Shown: positions 1 to 6,247 of the stretch, one piece after another | How the letters are laid out: every line of letters begins with the position of its first letter | Numbering within the stretch: the stretch's first letter is position 1 | NCBI GenBank assembly: GCA_020849155.1 | Contig: JADLGU010000424.1 | Coordinates: forward strand, 1-11,281 | Origin: Rhodocyclaceae bacterium | GTDB lineage: Bacteria > Pseudomonadota > Gammaproteobacteria > Burkholderiales > Rhodocyclaceae | DNA length: 11,281 bases | Reading direction: 5' to 3' | Notes under the pieces: generated by a model | Database searches by the model: none | What the model was told of the DNA's origin: nothing | The model's input: the letters and a program-made list of their open reading frames with translations, nothing else | Program-made: the position numbers and the translations under genes

Positions 1-59
1 AGCATCAGGTAGGACAGGTTGAGTTCCTTGATCTCGTTGTAGATGTCGGCGCTGTTCAT
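1..59 (-). CDS. flhD: FlhD, flagellar transcriptional activator (5' end only)
   Basis: Only the first 19 codons lie in the window; the gene runs off the left edge. The translation begins MNSADIYNEIKELNLSYLML, which matches the FlhD N-terminus as I know it: a short helix followed by the 'I.x.IN/LNLSYL-LAQ' segment. FlhD pairs with FlhC as a heteromultimer that activates class II flagellar operons with sigma70 RNA polymerase. The ATG at 57-59 is preceded on the minus strand by a good ribosome binding site, AGAGGAG, about 6 nt upstream. A sigma28-type promoter lies about 150 bp upstream, and an imperfect palindrome lies in the leader. The gene follows a REC-GGDEF-EAL gene in the same direction across a 220-bp gap. 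The identification rests on about 20 residues, so it is strong by pattern but short. Confidence 0.8.
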   Translation of the reverse strand, partial: MNSADIYNEIKELNLSYLM

Positions 60-158
60 GGTTCGCTCCTCTGCAAGGTGTGAGCGCATTGTGAACAGGC
101 CGGCCGGATTCCTGAATCGGCGGCTTTCGGTATTTTGCGTAGCAGAAACGCCGGACAT

Positions 159-183
159 CCTTGTCGGAATTCCGCCTACAAGG
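159..183 (-). repeat. Bulged palindrome in the flhD leader
   Basis: Outer arms CCTTGT and ACAAGG enclose the perfect 10-bp palindrome CGGAATTCCG, with three unpaired bases (cct) on one side. It lies downstream of the predicted sigma28 start site and about 100 bp before flhD. It could be an operator or a leader-RNA hairpin. No T-tract follows, so it does not look like an intrinsic terminator. Confidence 0.4.
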
Positions 184-208
184 CCGGGTCGATGCCTCCT
201 CGACCTTC

Positions 209-235
209 TTTACGGCAGGCGGCCGGGAAACTTTA
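209..235 (-). promoter_or_regulatory. Candidate sigma28 (FliA) promoter for flhD
   Basis: Read on the minus strand the element is TAAAGTTT, 11 bases, then GCCGTAAA. The FliA consensus is TAAAGTTT-N11-GCCGATAA, so the -35 half matches 8/8 and the -10 half 6/8, with exact spacing. Predicted transcription starts near 202, giving a leader of about 140 nt before the flhD ATG. The match was seen in sequence; promoter activity is inferred. Confidence 0.6.
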
Positions 236-279
236 GGCCTTTCGGCAAAAATATTTCCCCCATTGGATTCAGGAGCTTG

Positions 280-2073
280 TCAGTGCAAGTGGGCCTGGCG
301 GCCAATCTGCTCGCGGGCCAGCCTCTCGGTCAGGACCTCGCTATCGACCGGCCGGCTGAAATGAAAGCCCTGGAAGCGGTCGCACTGTTCCTTCTGCAGC
401 AACTGCATCTGCATCTCGGTTTCGACCCCCTCGGCGATGGTCGTCAGGCGCAGGCTCTTGGCCAGGGCCATGATGGCGTGCACGATGGCGGTGTCCTCTT
501 CGTTCACCCCCAGGGTGCGGACGAAGGACTTGTCGATCTTGAGGATGTCGATGGGGAAGCGCTTGAGGTAGGACAGCGAGGAATAGCCGGTGCCGAAGTC
601 GTCGATGGAGAGCTTGACGCCCATGTGCTTCAAGGCCCGCAGCATGCCGACCGCGGTCTCGGCGTCGTGCATCACCACCGACTCGGTGATCTCCAGCGTC
701 AGGGCCTGCGGCCGCAGGCCGGAATCGGCCAGGGCCCGGTTCACCACGTCGAGCAGACGCGGCTGAGCGAACTGCACGGCGGAGACGTTCACCGAGATGG
801 TCAGGTCGTCATAGCCCTGGTCGTGCCAGGCCTTGGCCTGGTGGCAGGCTTGGCGCAGCACCCATTCGCCGATGTCCACGATCAGGCCGGACTCGTCGGC
901 GATGGGGATGAAGCGGTCGGGCGGGATCAGGCCGCGCTCCGGGTGGCGCCAGCGCACCAGCGCCTCGACGCCGGTGGTGTGCAGGCCGGCCGCGTCGATG
1001 CAAGGCTGGAACTGCAGGAACAGCTGGTCGCGCTCGACGGCATGGCGCAGCTCGCTTTCCATGGCGATGCGCTCGGCGGAACTGGCATTCATCTCCTTGA
1101 CGTAGAGACGGTGGCCGTTGCCGCCGGCGCGCTTGGCGTTGGCCATCGCCGTCTCGGCGTTCATCAGCAGGTCGTACACCTGGCTGCCGTCCTCGGGCAC
1201 CATCGCCACGCCGATCGAGCAGGTCAGGTATAGCTCGATGCCGTCGTGCAGGAAGGGCGCGTCGAAGGCCCGCTTCAGCCACTCGGCGAAATTGTTCACC
1301 GCCCCCCGCTCGGTCAGCCCCGGATAGTAGATGCCGAACTCGTCGCCGCCGAAGCGTGCCAGGGTCGCGCCGGATTCGGCGGCGCACTCCTTCAGACGCG
1401 CCGCCACCTGGCGCAGGATCTCGTTGCCGGCCTCGTAGCCGAAGGAACTGTTGATGCGCAGGAAGCGGTCGAGATCGATGTAGAGCAGGCTGCCGCAGGC
1501 CGTCTTGCCGAGCTGCTCGCATTCGGCGATCAGCTCGCTGACGCGGGAGCAGAAGTAATTGTGGTTGGGCAGGCTCGACAGCTTGTCGAAGTAGGCCAGC
1601 TCGATGATGCGGTTGTCGGCCTGGCGCACCGCCCGGCGCGCCTCGGCGCCCTTCAGCTCGCGCTCGATCACCGGCAGCAGGCGCTCGTAGTTGCCCTTCT
1701 GGATGTAGTCGTTCACCCCATCGCGCATCGCCGAGTAGGCGGTCTGGTCGCTGATGTGGCCGGAGTAGATGATGAAGGGGATGTCCTTGCCGCTTTGCTT
1801 GAGGATCTGCAGCGCCGTCAGGGCGTCGAAGCCCGGCATGGAGTGGTCGCAGATGATGAGGTCCCAGTCGCGCTTCTGCATCGCCTCGCGCATGTCGATG
1901 GCGTTGTCCACGCGGATGTAATCCACCTTGGCGCCGCGGGTCGCCAGCTCGGAAAACAGCAGGAAGGCGTCGTCTTCGGAGTCGTCGACCACCAGCATGT
2001 TGATGGGCTGCTCCCGCAACAGGGTGTCCATGTTCGCGCGTTCCATCACCTTTTTTATCCGTTCGATAGCCAT
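280..2073 (-). CDS. Response regulator with GGDEF and EAL domains (c-di-GMP turnover)
   Basis: This cytoplasmic 597-residue protein has three domains. A receiver domain (about 24-140) has the acidic pair D30/D31, phosphoacceptor D76, S104 and K126. A GGDEF domain (about 155-325) has GGDEF at 242-246. An EAL domain (about 335-585) has E370-A-L and the expected metal and base residues N429, E461, D491/D492, K512, E548 and Q568. The phosphodiesterase half therefore looks catalytically complete. The cyclase half is less standard: there is no RxxD inhibitory site before GGDEF, and the usual GHxxGD reads GYEAGN (D to N at 217), so it may act as a GTP-sensing domain rather than a cyclase. The cognate kinase is not obvious. 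The start is uncertain: ATG 2073 has no clear ribosome binding site, and in-frame ATGs at codons 10 and 15 are alternatives. It probably has its own sigma28 promoter and lies just upstream of flhD. Confidence 0.93.
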   Translation of the reverse strand: MAIERIKKVMERANMDTLLREQPINMLVVDDSEDDAFLLFSELATRGAKVDYIRVDNAIDMREAMQKRDWDLIICDHSMPGFDALTALQILKQSGKDIPFIIYSGHISDQTAYSAMRDGVNDYIQKGNYERLLPVIERELKGAEARRAVRQADNRIIELAYFDKLSSLPNHNYFCSRVSELIAECEQLGKTACGSLLYIDLDRFLRINSSFGYEAGNEILRQVAARLKECAAESGATLARFGGDEFGIYYPGLTERGAVNNFAEWLKRAFDAPFLHDGIELYLTCSIGVAMVPEDGSQVYDLLMNAETAMANAKRAGGNGHRLYVKEMNASSAERIAMESELRHAVERDQLFLQFQPCIDAAGLHTTGVEALVRWRHPERGLIPPDRFIPIADESGLIVDIGEWVLRQACHQAKAWHDQGYDDLTISVNVSAVQFAQPRLLDVVNRALADSGLRPQALTLEITESVVMHDAETAVGMLRALKHMGVKLSIDDFGTGYSSLSYLKRFPIDILKIDKSFVRTLGVNEEDTAIVHAIMALAKSLRLTTIAEGVETEMQMQLLQKEQCDRFQGFHFSRPVDSEVLTERLAREQIGRQAHLH

Positions 2074-2090
2074 AGTCCGGGGTTGACCGG

Positions 2091-2117
2091 TCTACGGCTG
2101 ACGTAGCGGAAACTTGA
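2091..2117 (-). promoter_or_regulatory. Candidate sigma28 (FliA) promoter for the REC-GGDEF-EAL gene
   Basis: Minus-strand TCAAGTTT, 11 bases, then GCCGTAGA. This is 7/8 and 5/8 to the FliA consensus halves with correct spacing, and it shares the GCCGTA core with the element before flhD. The predicted start near 2084 leaves only about 10 nt before the ATG at 2073, which may favour a start at codon 10 or 15. Confidence 0.5.
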
Positions 2118-2130
2118 GGGTCCGGGCGTG

Positions 2131-2154
2131 AAAAAATTAACGCTTTTTCGTCAA
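2131..2154 (-). terminator. Weak intrinsic terminator after the HDOD-REC-GGDEF gene
   Basis: On the minus strand TTGACG and CGTTAA can form a 6-bp stem (one G-U pair) around the loop AAAAAG, followed directly by six T. The stop codon lies inside the stem. The stem is short and AT-rich, so termination would be partial at best. Confidence 0.35.
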
Positions 2155-4079
2155 GGGGATGGCGCGTCCTGTGGGCTGGCGATGCGGTTGCGACCGAGCT
2201 GCTTGGCCAGATAGACGCCTTCGTCGGCGGCCTTGACCAGGGCATCGGCGCCGGCCATGGGCTCGCGCCGCTCGGCCACGCCGACGCTGAGGCTGCCCTG
2301 CAGGCGCAGGTCGCCGGCCGCCACCACGCAACGCTCCACGGCGAGGCGGATGCGCTCGGCGCAGGCCAGCGCCGCCGGCAGGGCCGTGTCGGGACAGATC
2401 ACCAGGAACTCGTCGCCGCCGGTGCGGCACAGCACGTCCTGGGCGCGCAGGGCGTTGCGCACCGCCGCCGAGACCTGCTTGAGATAGGCGTCGCCGACGT
2501 CGTGGCCGTGTTCATCGTTGATGCGCTTGAACTCGTCGAGGTCGATCACCATGCAGGCCAGCGGGCGCTTGCCGCGCTGGCCGGCCTGCCATTCCTGCAG
2601 CAGGCGGTCCATGGCGTAGCGGCGGTTGGGCAGGCCGGTGAGGAAGTCGGTCAGCGCCGCTTCCTGCAGGCGGCGGTTGGACACCGACAGGGCGGCGGCA
2701 TAGCGCTGCAGCTCCTCGCGGTCGCGCTCCATGTCCTGGTGCAGGCGCACCATGCGCTCGCCGGCCTTCAGGCGCGCCACCAGCAGGCGCTGGTGGAAAG
2801 GCTTGGGCAGGTAGTCGTCGGCGCCGCCCTTCAGGCCTTCGATCTCGCCGTGCTCCTCGTCGATCTTGGTCAGCATCAGGATGTAGAGATTGCGGCCGAG
2901 CCGGGTCTCGCGTAGCGCCCGGATCATTTCAAGGCCGTCGAGGTGCGGCATCACCCGGTCGACCACCAGAATGTGCGGTTCGGCTTCGAGGGCCACCCGC
3001 AGCCCTTCCTGGCCGTCGGCCGCCTCGAAGACGTCGTAGCCGGCATCCTCCAGCATGGCGCGCACCGCCAGCCGGATGGCGCGCTCGTCGTCGACCACCA
3101 GCACCCGCAGGCGCTCCGGCAGCGCCGGCGCGGCGGCCGTGCCGGCCTCGGCGGCCGGCGCCGGCAGCGACTGCGCCAGTTCGCCGAAGCCGGGCGGCGA
3201 GGGCGCGGCCACGCTGAGGATCAAGGCCCATTCCTTCCAGTCGCGCACCACGCCGTCGCACAGCTCCAGCAGGGCTTCGCTCTCCAGCGACAGCCGCAGG
3301 CCGAACTCCATCAGCCGCGTCATTAACCCGGCGCGGTCCTCGTCGGCCGCCACGCAGATGGCGGCGATGTGGCGCGCCAGCGCCAGGGAATGCAGCAGCC
3401 GGACCTGGCGGTCGCCTTCCACCAGCGGCCGCTGGTCGCACGTCTCGTGGCCCTCGACGGTCTCGCAGAAGATCTTCGGCAGCCCCCAGTCGGCCAGCAT
3501 GGCGGCGGTCAGCTCGCGGTGGTTCACCGCGAGCTGTTCCGTTTCGAGGGCCGTCAGGTCCGCCGCCGGGTTCTTGCTCAAGGTGCGCAGCAGCCCGGCA
3601 TAGCCCTCGGCGTAGATGGTCGCCAGCGCCAGTTCGCCGACCCGCGCCAGCAGGCCGACGGAAAAGGCCTCCTCGGGCTGGGCCGCGCGGTTGCGCAGGG
3701 TCAGGGCCTGGAAGGCGATGCCGCAGGCCAGCGAGCCGCCCCAGAACTTCTCGTAGTCGAAACCCTTGCAGGCGCCGGACTTGTATTGCGACAGGAGCGA
3801 GAAGCCGAGGGAGAGGTTGCGCACCGCCGGCATGCCGAGCACCACCAGCGCCTCCTGCACCGAGACCACCGGGCGTCCGGGGTTGGCGTTAACCGAATTG
3901 GCCGCCTTGATGAGACGGCCGACGAAGGCCGGATCGGTCTTGATGATGCGCGCCAGCTCGGCCATCGAGGCGTCTTCGCGCTGGGTCAGGCGCAGGATGG
4001 CCAGCGCCACCCCCTTCGGTGAAGGCAGGTTGCCAGTGGCCTTGAGTTTCTCGAACTTGGACAAATCCATCGGGTTCAT
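2151..4079 (-). CDS. HDOD-receiver-GGDEF protein (probable diguanylate cyclase)
   Basis: The protein has 642 residues from ATG 4079. An upstream in-frame TTG at 4094 would add five residues, and an ATG three codons downstream is also possible; none has a clear ribosome binding site. An N-terminal HDOD domain (about 10-210) opens with the typical LPSPKGVALAILRL..DPAFVGRLIKAANS pattern; such domains are usually regulatory and lack HD phosphohydrolase catalysis. An Ala/Pro linker leads to a receiver domain (about 325-440) with acidic pair D330/D331, phosphoacceptor D374, T404 and K426. A coiled linker joins it to a GGDEF domain (about 475-635) with IDLDEFKRIND, GHDVGD, TGGDEF at 553-558 and an RxxD inhibitory site at 545-548. 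The cyclase therefore looks active and subject to product inhibition. Phosphorylation probably controls c-di-GMP synthesis. It is followed in the same direction by the REC-GGDEF-EAL gene after a 77-bp gap. No kinase is adjacent. Confidence 0.93.
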   Translation of the reverse strand: MNPMDLSKFEKLKATGNLPSPKGVALAILRLTQREDASMAELARIIKTDPAFVGRLIKAANSVNANPGRPVVSVQEALVVLGMPAVRNLSLGFSLLSQYKSGACKGFDYEKFWGGSLACGIAFQALTLRNRAAQPEEAFSVGLLARVGELALATIYAEGYAGLLRTLSKNPAADLTALETEQLAVNHRELTAAMLADWGLPKIFCETVEGHETCDQRPLVEGDRQVRLLHSLALARHIAAICVAADEDRAGLMTRLMEFGLRLSLESEALLELCDGVVRDWKEWALILSVAAPSPPGFGELAQSLPAPAAEAGTAAAPALPERLRVLVVDDERAIRLAVRAMLEDAGYDVFEAADGQEGLRVALEAEPHILVVDRVMPHLDGLEMIRALRETRLGRNLYILMLTKIDEEHGEIEGLKGGADDYLPKPFHQRLLVARLKAGERMVRLHQDMERDREELQRYAAALSVSNRRLQEAALTDFLTGLPNRRYAMDRLLQEWQAGQRGKRPLACMVIDLDEFKRINDEHGHDVGDAYLKQVSAAVRNALRAQDVLCRTGGDEFLVICPDTALPAALACAERIRLAVERCVVAAGDLRLQGSLSVGVAERREPMAGADALVKAADEGVYLAKQLGRNRIASPQDAPSP

Positions 4080-4137
4080 GGGTGGATCGTGCAAATATCA
4101 TTATTACGCAAAAGTGCAATCGGCATACATTGCCAGC

Positions 4138-4164
4138 ATAACGACCGGGAGCCGATTTTCTTTA
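4138..4164 (-). promoter_or_regulatory. Weak sigma28-like element before the HDOD-REC-GGDEF gene
   Basis: Minus-strand TAAAGAAA, 11 bases, then GTCGTTAT: 5/8 and 5/8 to the FliA consensus halves. The spacing and position (about 50 nt before the ATG) fit, but the -10 half is poor. It is listed only because two better copies occur further along the same strand. Confidence 0.22.
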
Positions 4165-4175
4165 GGGGCGCGGGG

Positions 4176-4181
4176 TAAAAT
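4176..4181 (+). promoter_or_regulatory. -10 box of the Nudix gene, probably leaderless
   Basis: TAAAAT lies 7 bp before the ATG at 4189, so transcription should start at or within a base of the start codon. There is no ribosome binding site at normal spacing (the nearest purine run is GGGG, 13 nt upstream), and no good -35 hexamer is visible. Confidence 0.4.
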
Positions 4182-4188
4182 AAAAAAT

Positions 4189-4737
4189 ATGAACTATTGC
4201 AGCCACTGCGGCGCCCCGGTCGAGCTGAAAGTGCCGGCCGGCGATTCCCTGCCGCGCCACGTCTGCGGGCGCTGCGGCACGGTGCACTACCTCAACCCGA
4301 AGATGGTGGTCGGGGCCATCCCCGAATGGGAGGAGCGCATCCTGCTGTGCCGGCGCGCCATCGAGCCGCGCGCCGGGCTGTGGACCCTGCCGGCCGGCTT
4401 CATGGAAAACGCCGAGACCACCGCCGAGGCGGCGGCGCGGGAAACCCTCGAGGAAGCCTGCGCGCGGGTGGAGATCGGCGAGATGTTCAGCTTCATCAAC
4501 GTGCCGCACATCAACCAGGTGCATATACTCTACCGGGCACGGCTGCTCGACCTGGATTTCGCCCCCGGCCAGGAGTCGCTCGAGGTGCAGCTGTTCGAGG
4601 AGGCGCGGATCCCCTGGGAGGAGATCGCCTTCCGCACCATCGGCCTGACCCTGCGCCACTACTTCGAGGACCGCCGCGCCGGCCGCTACGGCTTCCACGT
4701 CCGCGACCTGGTCTACCCGGCCGACGGCAAGCGCTGA
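4189..4737 (+). CDS. Nudix hydrolase with N-terminal zinc ribbon
   Basis: This 182-residue enzyme is expected to cleave a nucleoside diphosphate linked to another group, such as ADP-ribose, NADH or FAD; the substrate cannot be read from sequence. A zinc ribbon with C4, C7, C26 and C29 comes first, followed by NPKMVVGAIPEW and the substrate-loop stretch GLWTLPAGFME. The Nudix box runs from G70 through E76 to R84-E85-T-L-E88-E89. The catalytic REx2EE core is intact, but the usual Gly after it is C91. The start was placed at ATG 4189, because the open frame extends much further upstream without any zinc-ribbon-like sequence and the ATG sits 7 bp after a -10 box. The gene is divergent from the HDOD-REC-GGDEF gene and convergent with the TonB-like gene, with only 7 bp between stop codons. 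Confidence 0.92.
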   Translation: MNYCSHCGAPVELKVPAGDSLPRHVCGRCGTVHYLNPKMVVGAIPEWEERILLCRRAIEPRAGLWTLPAGFMENAETTAEAAARETLEEACARVEIGEMFSFINVPHINQVHILYRARLLDLDFAPGQESLEVQLFEEARIPWEEIAFRTIGLTLRHYFEDRRAGRYGFHVRDLVYPADGKR

Positions 4738-4744
4738 AGCCGGT

Positions 4745-5473
4745 CTACTTCTCCTCCAGTTCGAACACCACCGGCAGGCGCACCGTGAAGGCCCGGCCGC
4801 GCAGGGATTCGGGCGGCGCGGTCGCCGCCGCGGCGCGCGCCATCAGCTCGAGCGCCTCGCGATCCAGCAGCTCGTGGCCGCTCGAGCGCGCCAGCAGGGT
4901 CTGCCGCGGCAGGCCCTCGCGCGAGACCTCCACCTGCACTTCGCTGACGCCCGCCCAGCCGCGCTCGCGCGCCAGCAGCGGATAGCGCTTGTTGGCGCGC
5001 GCCTCGCGCGCCAGGCCGATGCGGTAGGCGCGAATCCCGTCGGCATCGGGCAGCGCCGCCTCGGCGCTTGCTTCGGGCGCCTCGCCGCGCCCGGCGGCGG
5101 CCGGCGCCGCCACGGGCGAAGCCTCGCCTTGCGGCAGGCGCTCGGATTGCAGCGGCGGCGGTCCGACCGCCTCGCCCAGCCGCCGATGGCCGTGACGCGC
5201 CGAAGGAACACTGGCCGGCTGGCGCGCCTCTAATGAATGGCGCGTCTCGGCCGGCGTGGAAGCGAGGCGCGCTTCGGCCGCGCCGGTGAGGCGCAGGCTG
5301 GCCGCGAGGGCCGGCCGCGGCTGACCGCCGGCGGGCGGCGGCAACTCCGGCCACAGCAGCAGCAGATGCATGGCGCAGGAAACCGCCAGCGCCGGCCCGA
5401 AGCCGGCGCCCCATCCGCTTCCGCCGATAACGTTTTGAAAAATCACCATGTTCTGATACGCTACCGAGACCAT
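4745..5473 (-). CDS. TonB-like energy transducer
   Basis: This 242-residue protein has an uncleaved N-terminal membrane anchor at about 25-41 containing S32-xxx-H36, the SxxxH arrangement that in TonB couples to ExbB/ExbD. An Ala/Pro/Arg-rich periplasmic linker (about 45-145) follows, then a TonB C-terminal domain (about 155-240) with YPLLARERGWAGVSEVQVEV and a final VRLPVVFELEE strand. It should span the periplasm and pass proton-motive energy to outer-membrane receptors. No exbB, exbD or receptor gene is nearby, so its partners lie elsewhere. The linker is poorer in Lys-Pro and Glu-Pro repeats than classical TonB. ATG 5473 was used; ATG 5449 (codon 9) is an alternative and would leave more room for a promoter, because the divergent HNH gene starts only 22 bp away. 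Neither start has a strong ribosome binding site. Confidence 0.8.
   Translation of the reverse strand: MVSVAYQNMVIFQNVIGGSGWGAGFGPALAVSCAMHLLLLWPELPPPAGGQPRPALAASLRLTGAAEARLASTPAETRHSLEARQPASVPSARHGHRRLGEAVGPPPLQSERLPQGEASPVAAPAAAGRGEAPEASAEAALPDADGIRAYRIGLAREARANKRYPLLARERGWAGVSEVQVEVSREGLPRQTLLARSSGHELLDREALELMARAAAATAPPESLRGRAFTVRLPVVFELEEK
5435..5462 (+). promoter_or_regulatory. Possible sigma70 promoter for the HNH gene
   Basis: TTGAAA (5435-5440), 16 bp, then TACGCT (5457-5462). The -35 is good (5/6) and the -10 weak (3/6). The predicted start near 5469 is about 27 nt before the HNH ATG. It would lie inside the first codons of the divergent TonB-like gene. Confidence 0.35.
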
Positions 5474-5481
5474 GTGATTTT
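5439..5481. repeat. Inverted repeat between the divergent TonB-like and HNH genes
   Basis: AAAATCAC (5439-5446) is repeated inverted as GTGATTTT (5474-5481), and both arms are followed inward by CATG-type bases. The arms straddle the two candidate start codons of the TonB-like gene and the presumed HNH promoter. It may be a shared operator, but eight exact bases could also arise by chance. Confidence 0.35.
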
Positions 5482-5495
5482 ACACCGCGAATGCC

Positions 5496-6080
5496 ATGTC
5501 CTCCCCCGGTCATCCCCTCATCCTGACGCTCGACATGCATGGTGCACCGCACCGCTGGGTTACCTGGCAGCACGCCTGTTTCTATTACGCCAAGAACCTC
5601 GTCGCCTGGGTCGCCGGCGACCACAGCTTCACCGTCCAGGGCGGCATGAGCCGCCTGACCGGCGAGCGTTCCTCCATCACGGTCGACAGCATCATCGCCA
5701 TCAAGGGCAAGGCCCTGGCGCCGCGCAACCACTCGGCGGTGCCGCCGCTCAACAACCGCGAGCTGTTCCACCGCGACCGCCACACCTGCGCCTACTGCGG
5801 CCACGAATATTCCTTCCTGCGCCTGACCCGCGACCACATCCTGCCGGTCTCGCAGGGCGGCCGCGACCTGTGGATGAACGTGGTCACCGCCTGCCGCCAC
5901 TGCAACCAGAAGAAGAGCGGGCGCACCCCCGAACAGGCCGGCATGGAGCTGCTCTACACGCCCTACGTGCCCAACAAGGCCGAGTTCCTGATCCTCTGCA
6001 ACCGCCACATCCTGGCCGACCAGATGGACTTCCTGGTCGGGCACGTCTCCTCGCACAGCCGCGTCAAGACTGCCGCCTGA
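5496..6080 (+). CDS. HNH endonuclease
   Basis: The protein has 194 residues. The C-terminal half holds an HNH/zinc-finger nuclease fold: C98-x2-C101, then TRDH (D113, H114), N128 in the WMNVVTAC stretch, then C133-x2-C136-N137. The four cysteines should bind structural zinc, and the His-Asn-His/Asn set should bind the catalytic metal for DNA cleavage. The N-terminal half (about 1-85) has no motif I recognise. Proteins of this layout often stand alone in proteobacterial genomes and are not clearly tied to a restriction or phage system; no methylase or phage gene is nearby. The chosen ATG 5496 is the first in frame, and no good ribosome binding site precedes it. The gene is divergent from the TonB-like gene and is followed by a strong hairpin at 6090-6119. 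Confidence 0.88.
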   Translation: MSSPGHPLILTLDMHGAPHRWVTWQHACFYYAKNLVAWVAGDHSFTVQGGMSRLTGERSSITVDSIIAIKGKALAPRNHSAVPPLNNRELFHRDRHTCAYCGHEYSFLRLTRDHILPVSQGGRDLWMNVVTACRHCNQKKSGRTPEQAGMELLYTPYVPNKAEFLILCNRHILADQMDFLVGHVSSHSRVKTAA

Positions 6081-6089
6081 GGCATGGAA

Positions 6090-6119
6090 ATCCTCGATGC
6101 CAGCAAGCGCATCGAGGAT
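6090..6119 (+). terminator. Strong hairpin after the HNH gene
   Basis: A perfect 11-bp inverted repeat (ATCCTCGATGC / GCATCGAGGAT) with an 8-nt loop starts 10 bp after the HNH stop codon. No T-run follows (the next bases are ccccgg), so it may stabilise the mRNA 3' end or block a nuclease rather than terminate by itself. Confidence 0.5.
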
Positions 6120-6167
6120 CCCCGGTCGTACTGCTGAACATCGCCAGACACATACCACGCCGGCAGC

Positions 6168-6196
6168 TTGAATAACCGGCGCCGGCCGACTATAGT
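6168..6196 (+). promoter_or_regulatory. Sigma70 promoter of the Cache sensor kinase gene
   Basis: TTGAAT (6168-6173), exactly 17 bp, then TATAGT (6191-6196); matches are 4/6 and 5/6. The start is predicted near 6203, 45 nt before ATG 6248 and 90 nt before ATG 6293. Confidence 0.6.
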
Positions 6197-6203
6197 TCGG
6201 CCG
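6183..6203. promoter_or_regulatory. Palindrome over the -10 box, possible operator
   Basis: CGGCCG, the palindrome ACTATAGT, one extra T, then CGGCCG. The symmetry covers the -10 hexamer and the predicted start site. Binding of a dimeric regulator here would block the promoter. The function is inferred from position only. Confidence 0.4.
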
Positions 6204-6247
6204 TCATAACGCCCCTGCCCCCGGCGTCATCACGACCACACTGAAAC

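Noticed and set aside
43..1233. A 396-codon plus-strand open frame at the left end
   Set aside because: It is a shadow of the REC-GGDEF-EAL gene and the flhD leader; no recognisable motif and a composition typical of antisense frames.
5423..5430. An exact sigma28 -10 sequence, GCCGATAA, on the plus strand before the HNH gene
   Set aside because: No TAAA-type -35 element lies at the required spacing (the bases there are GC-rich), and the site is within the TonB-like coding region.
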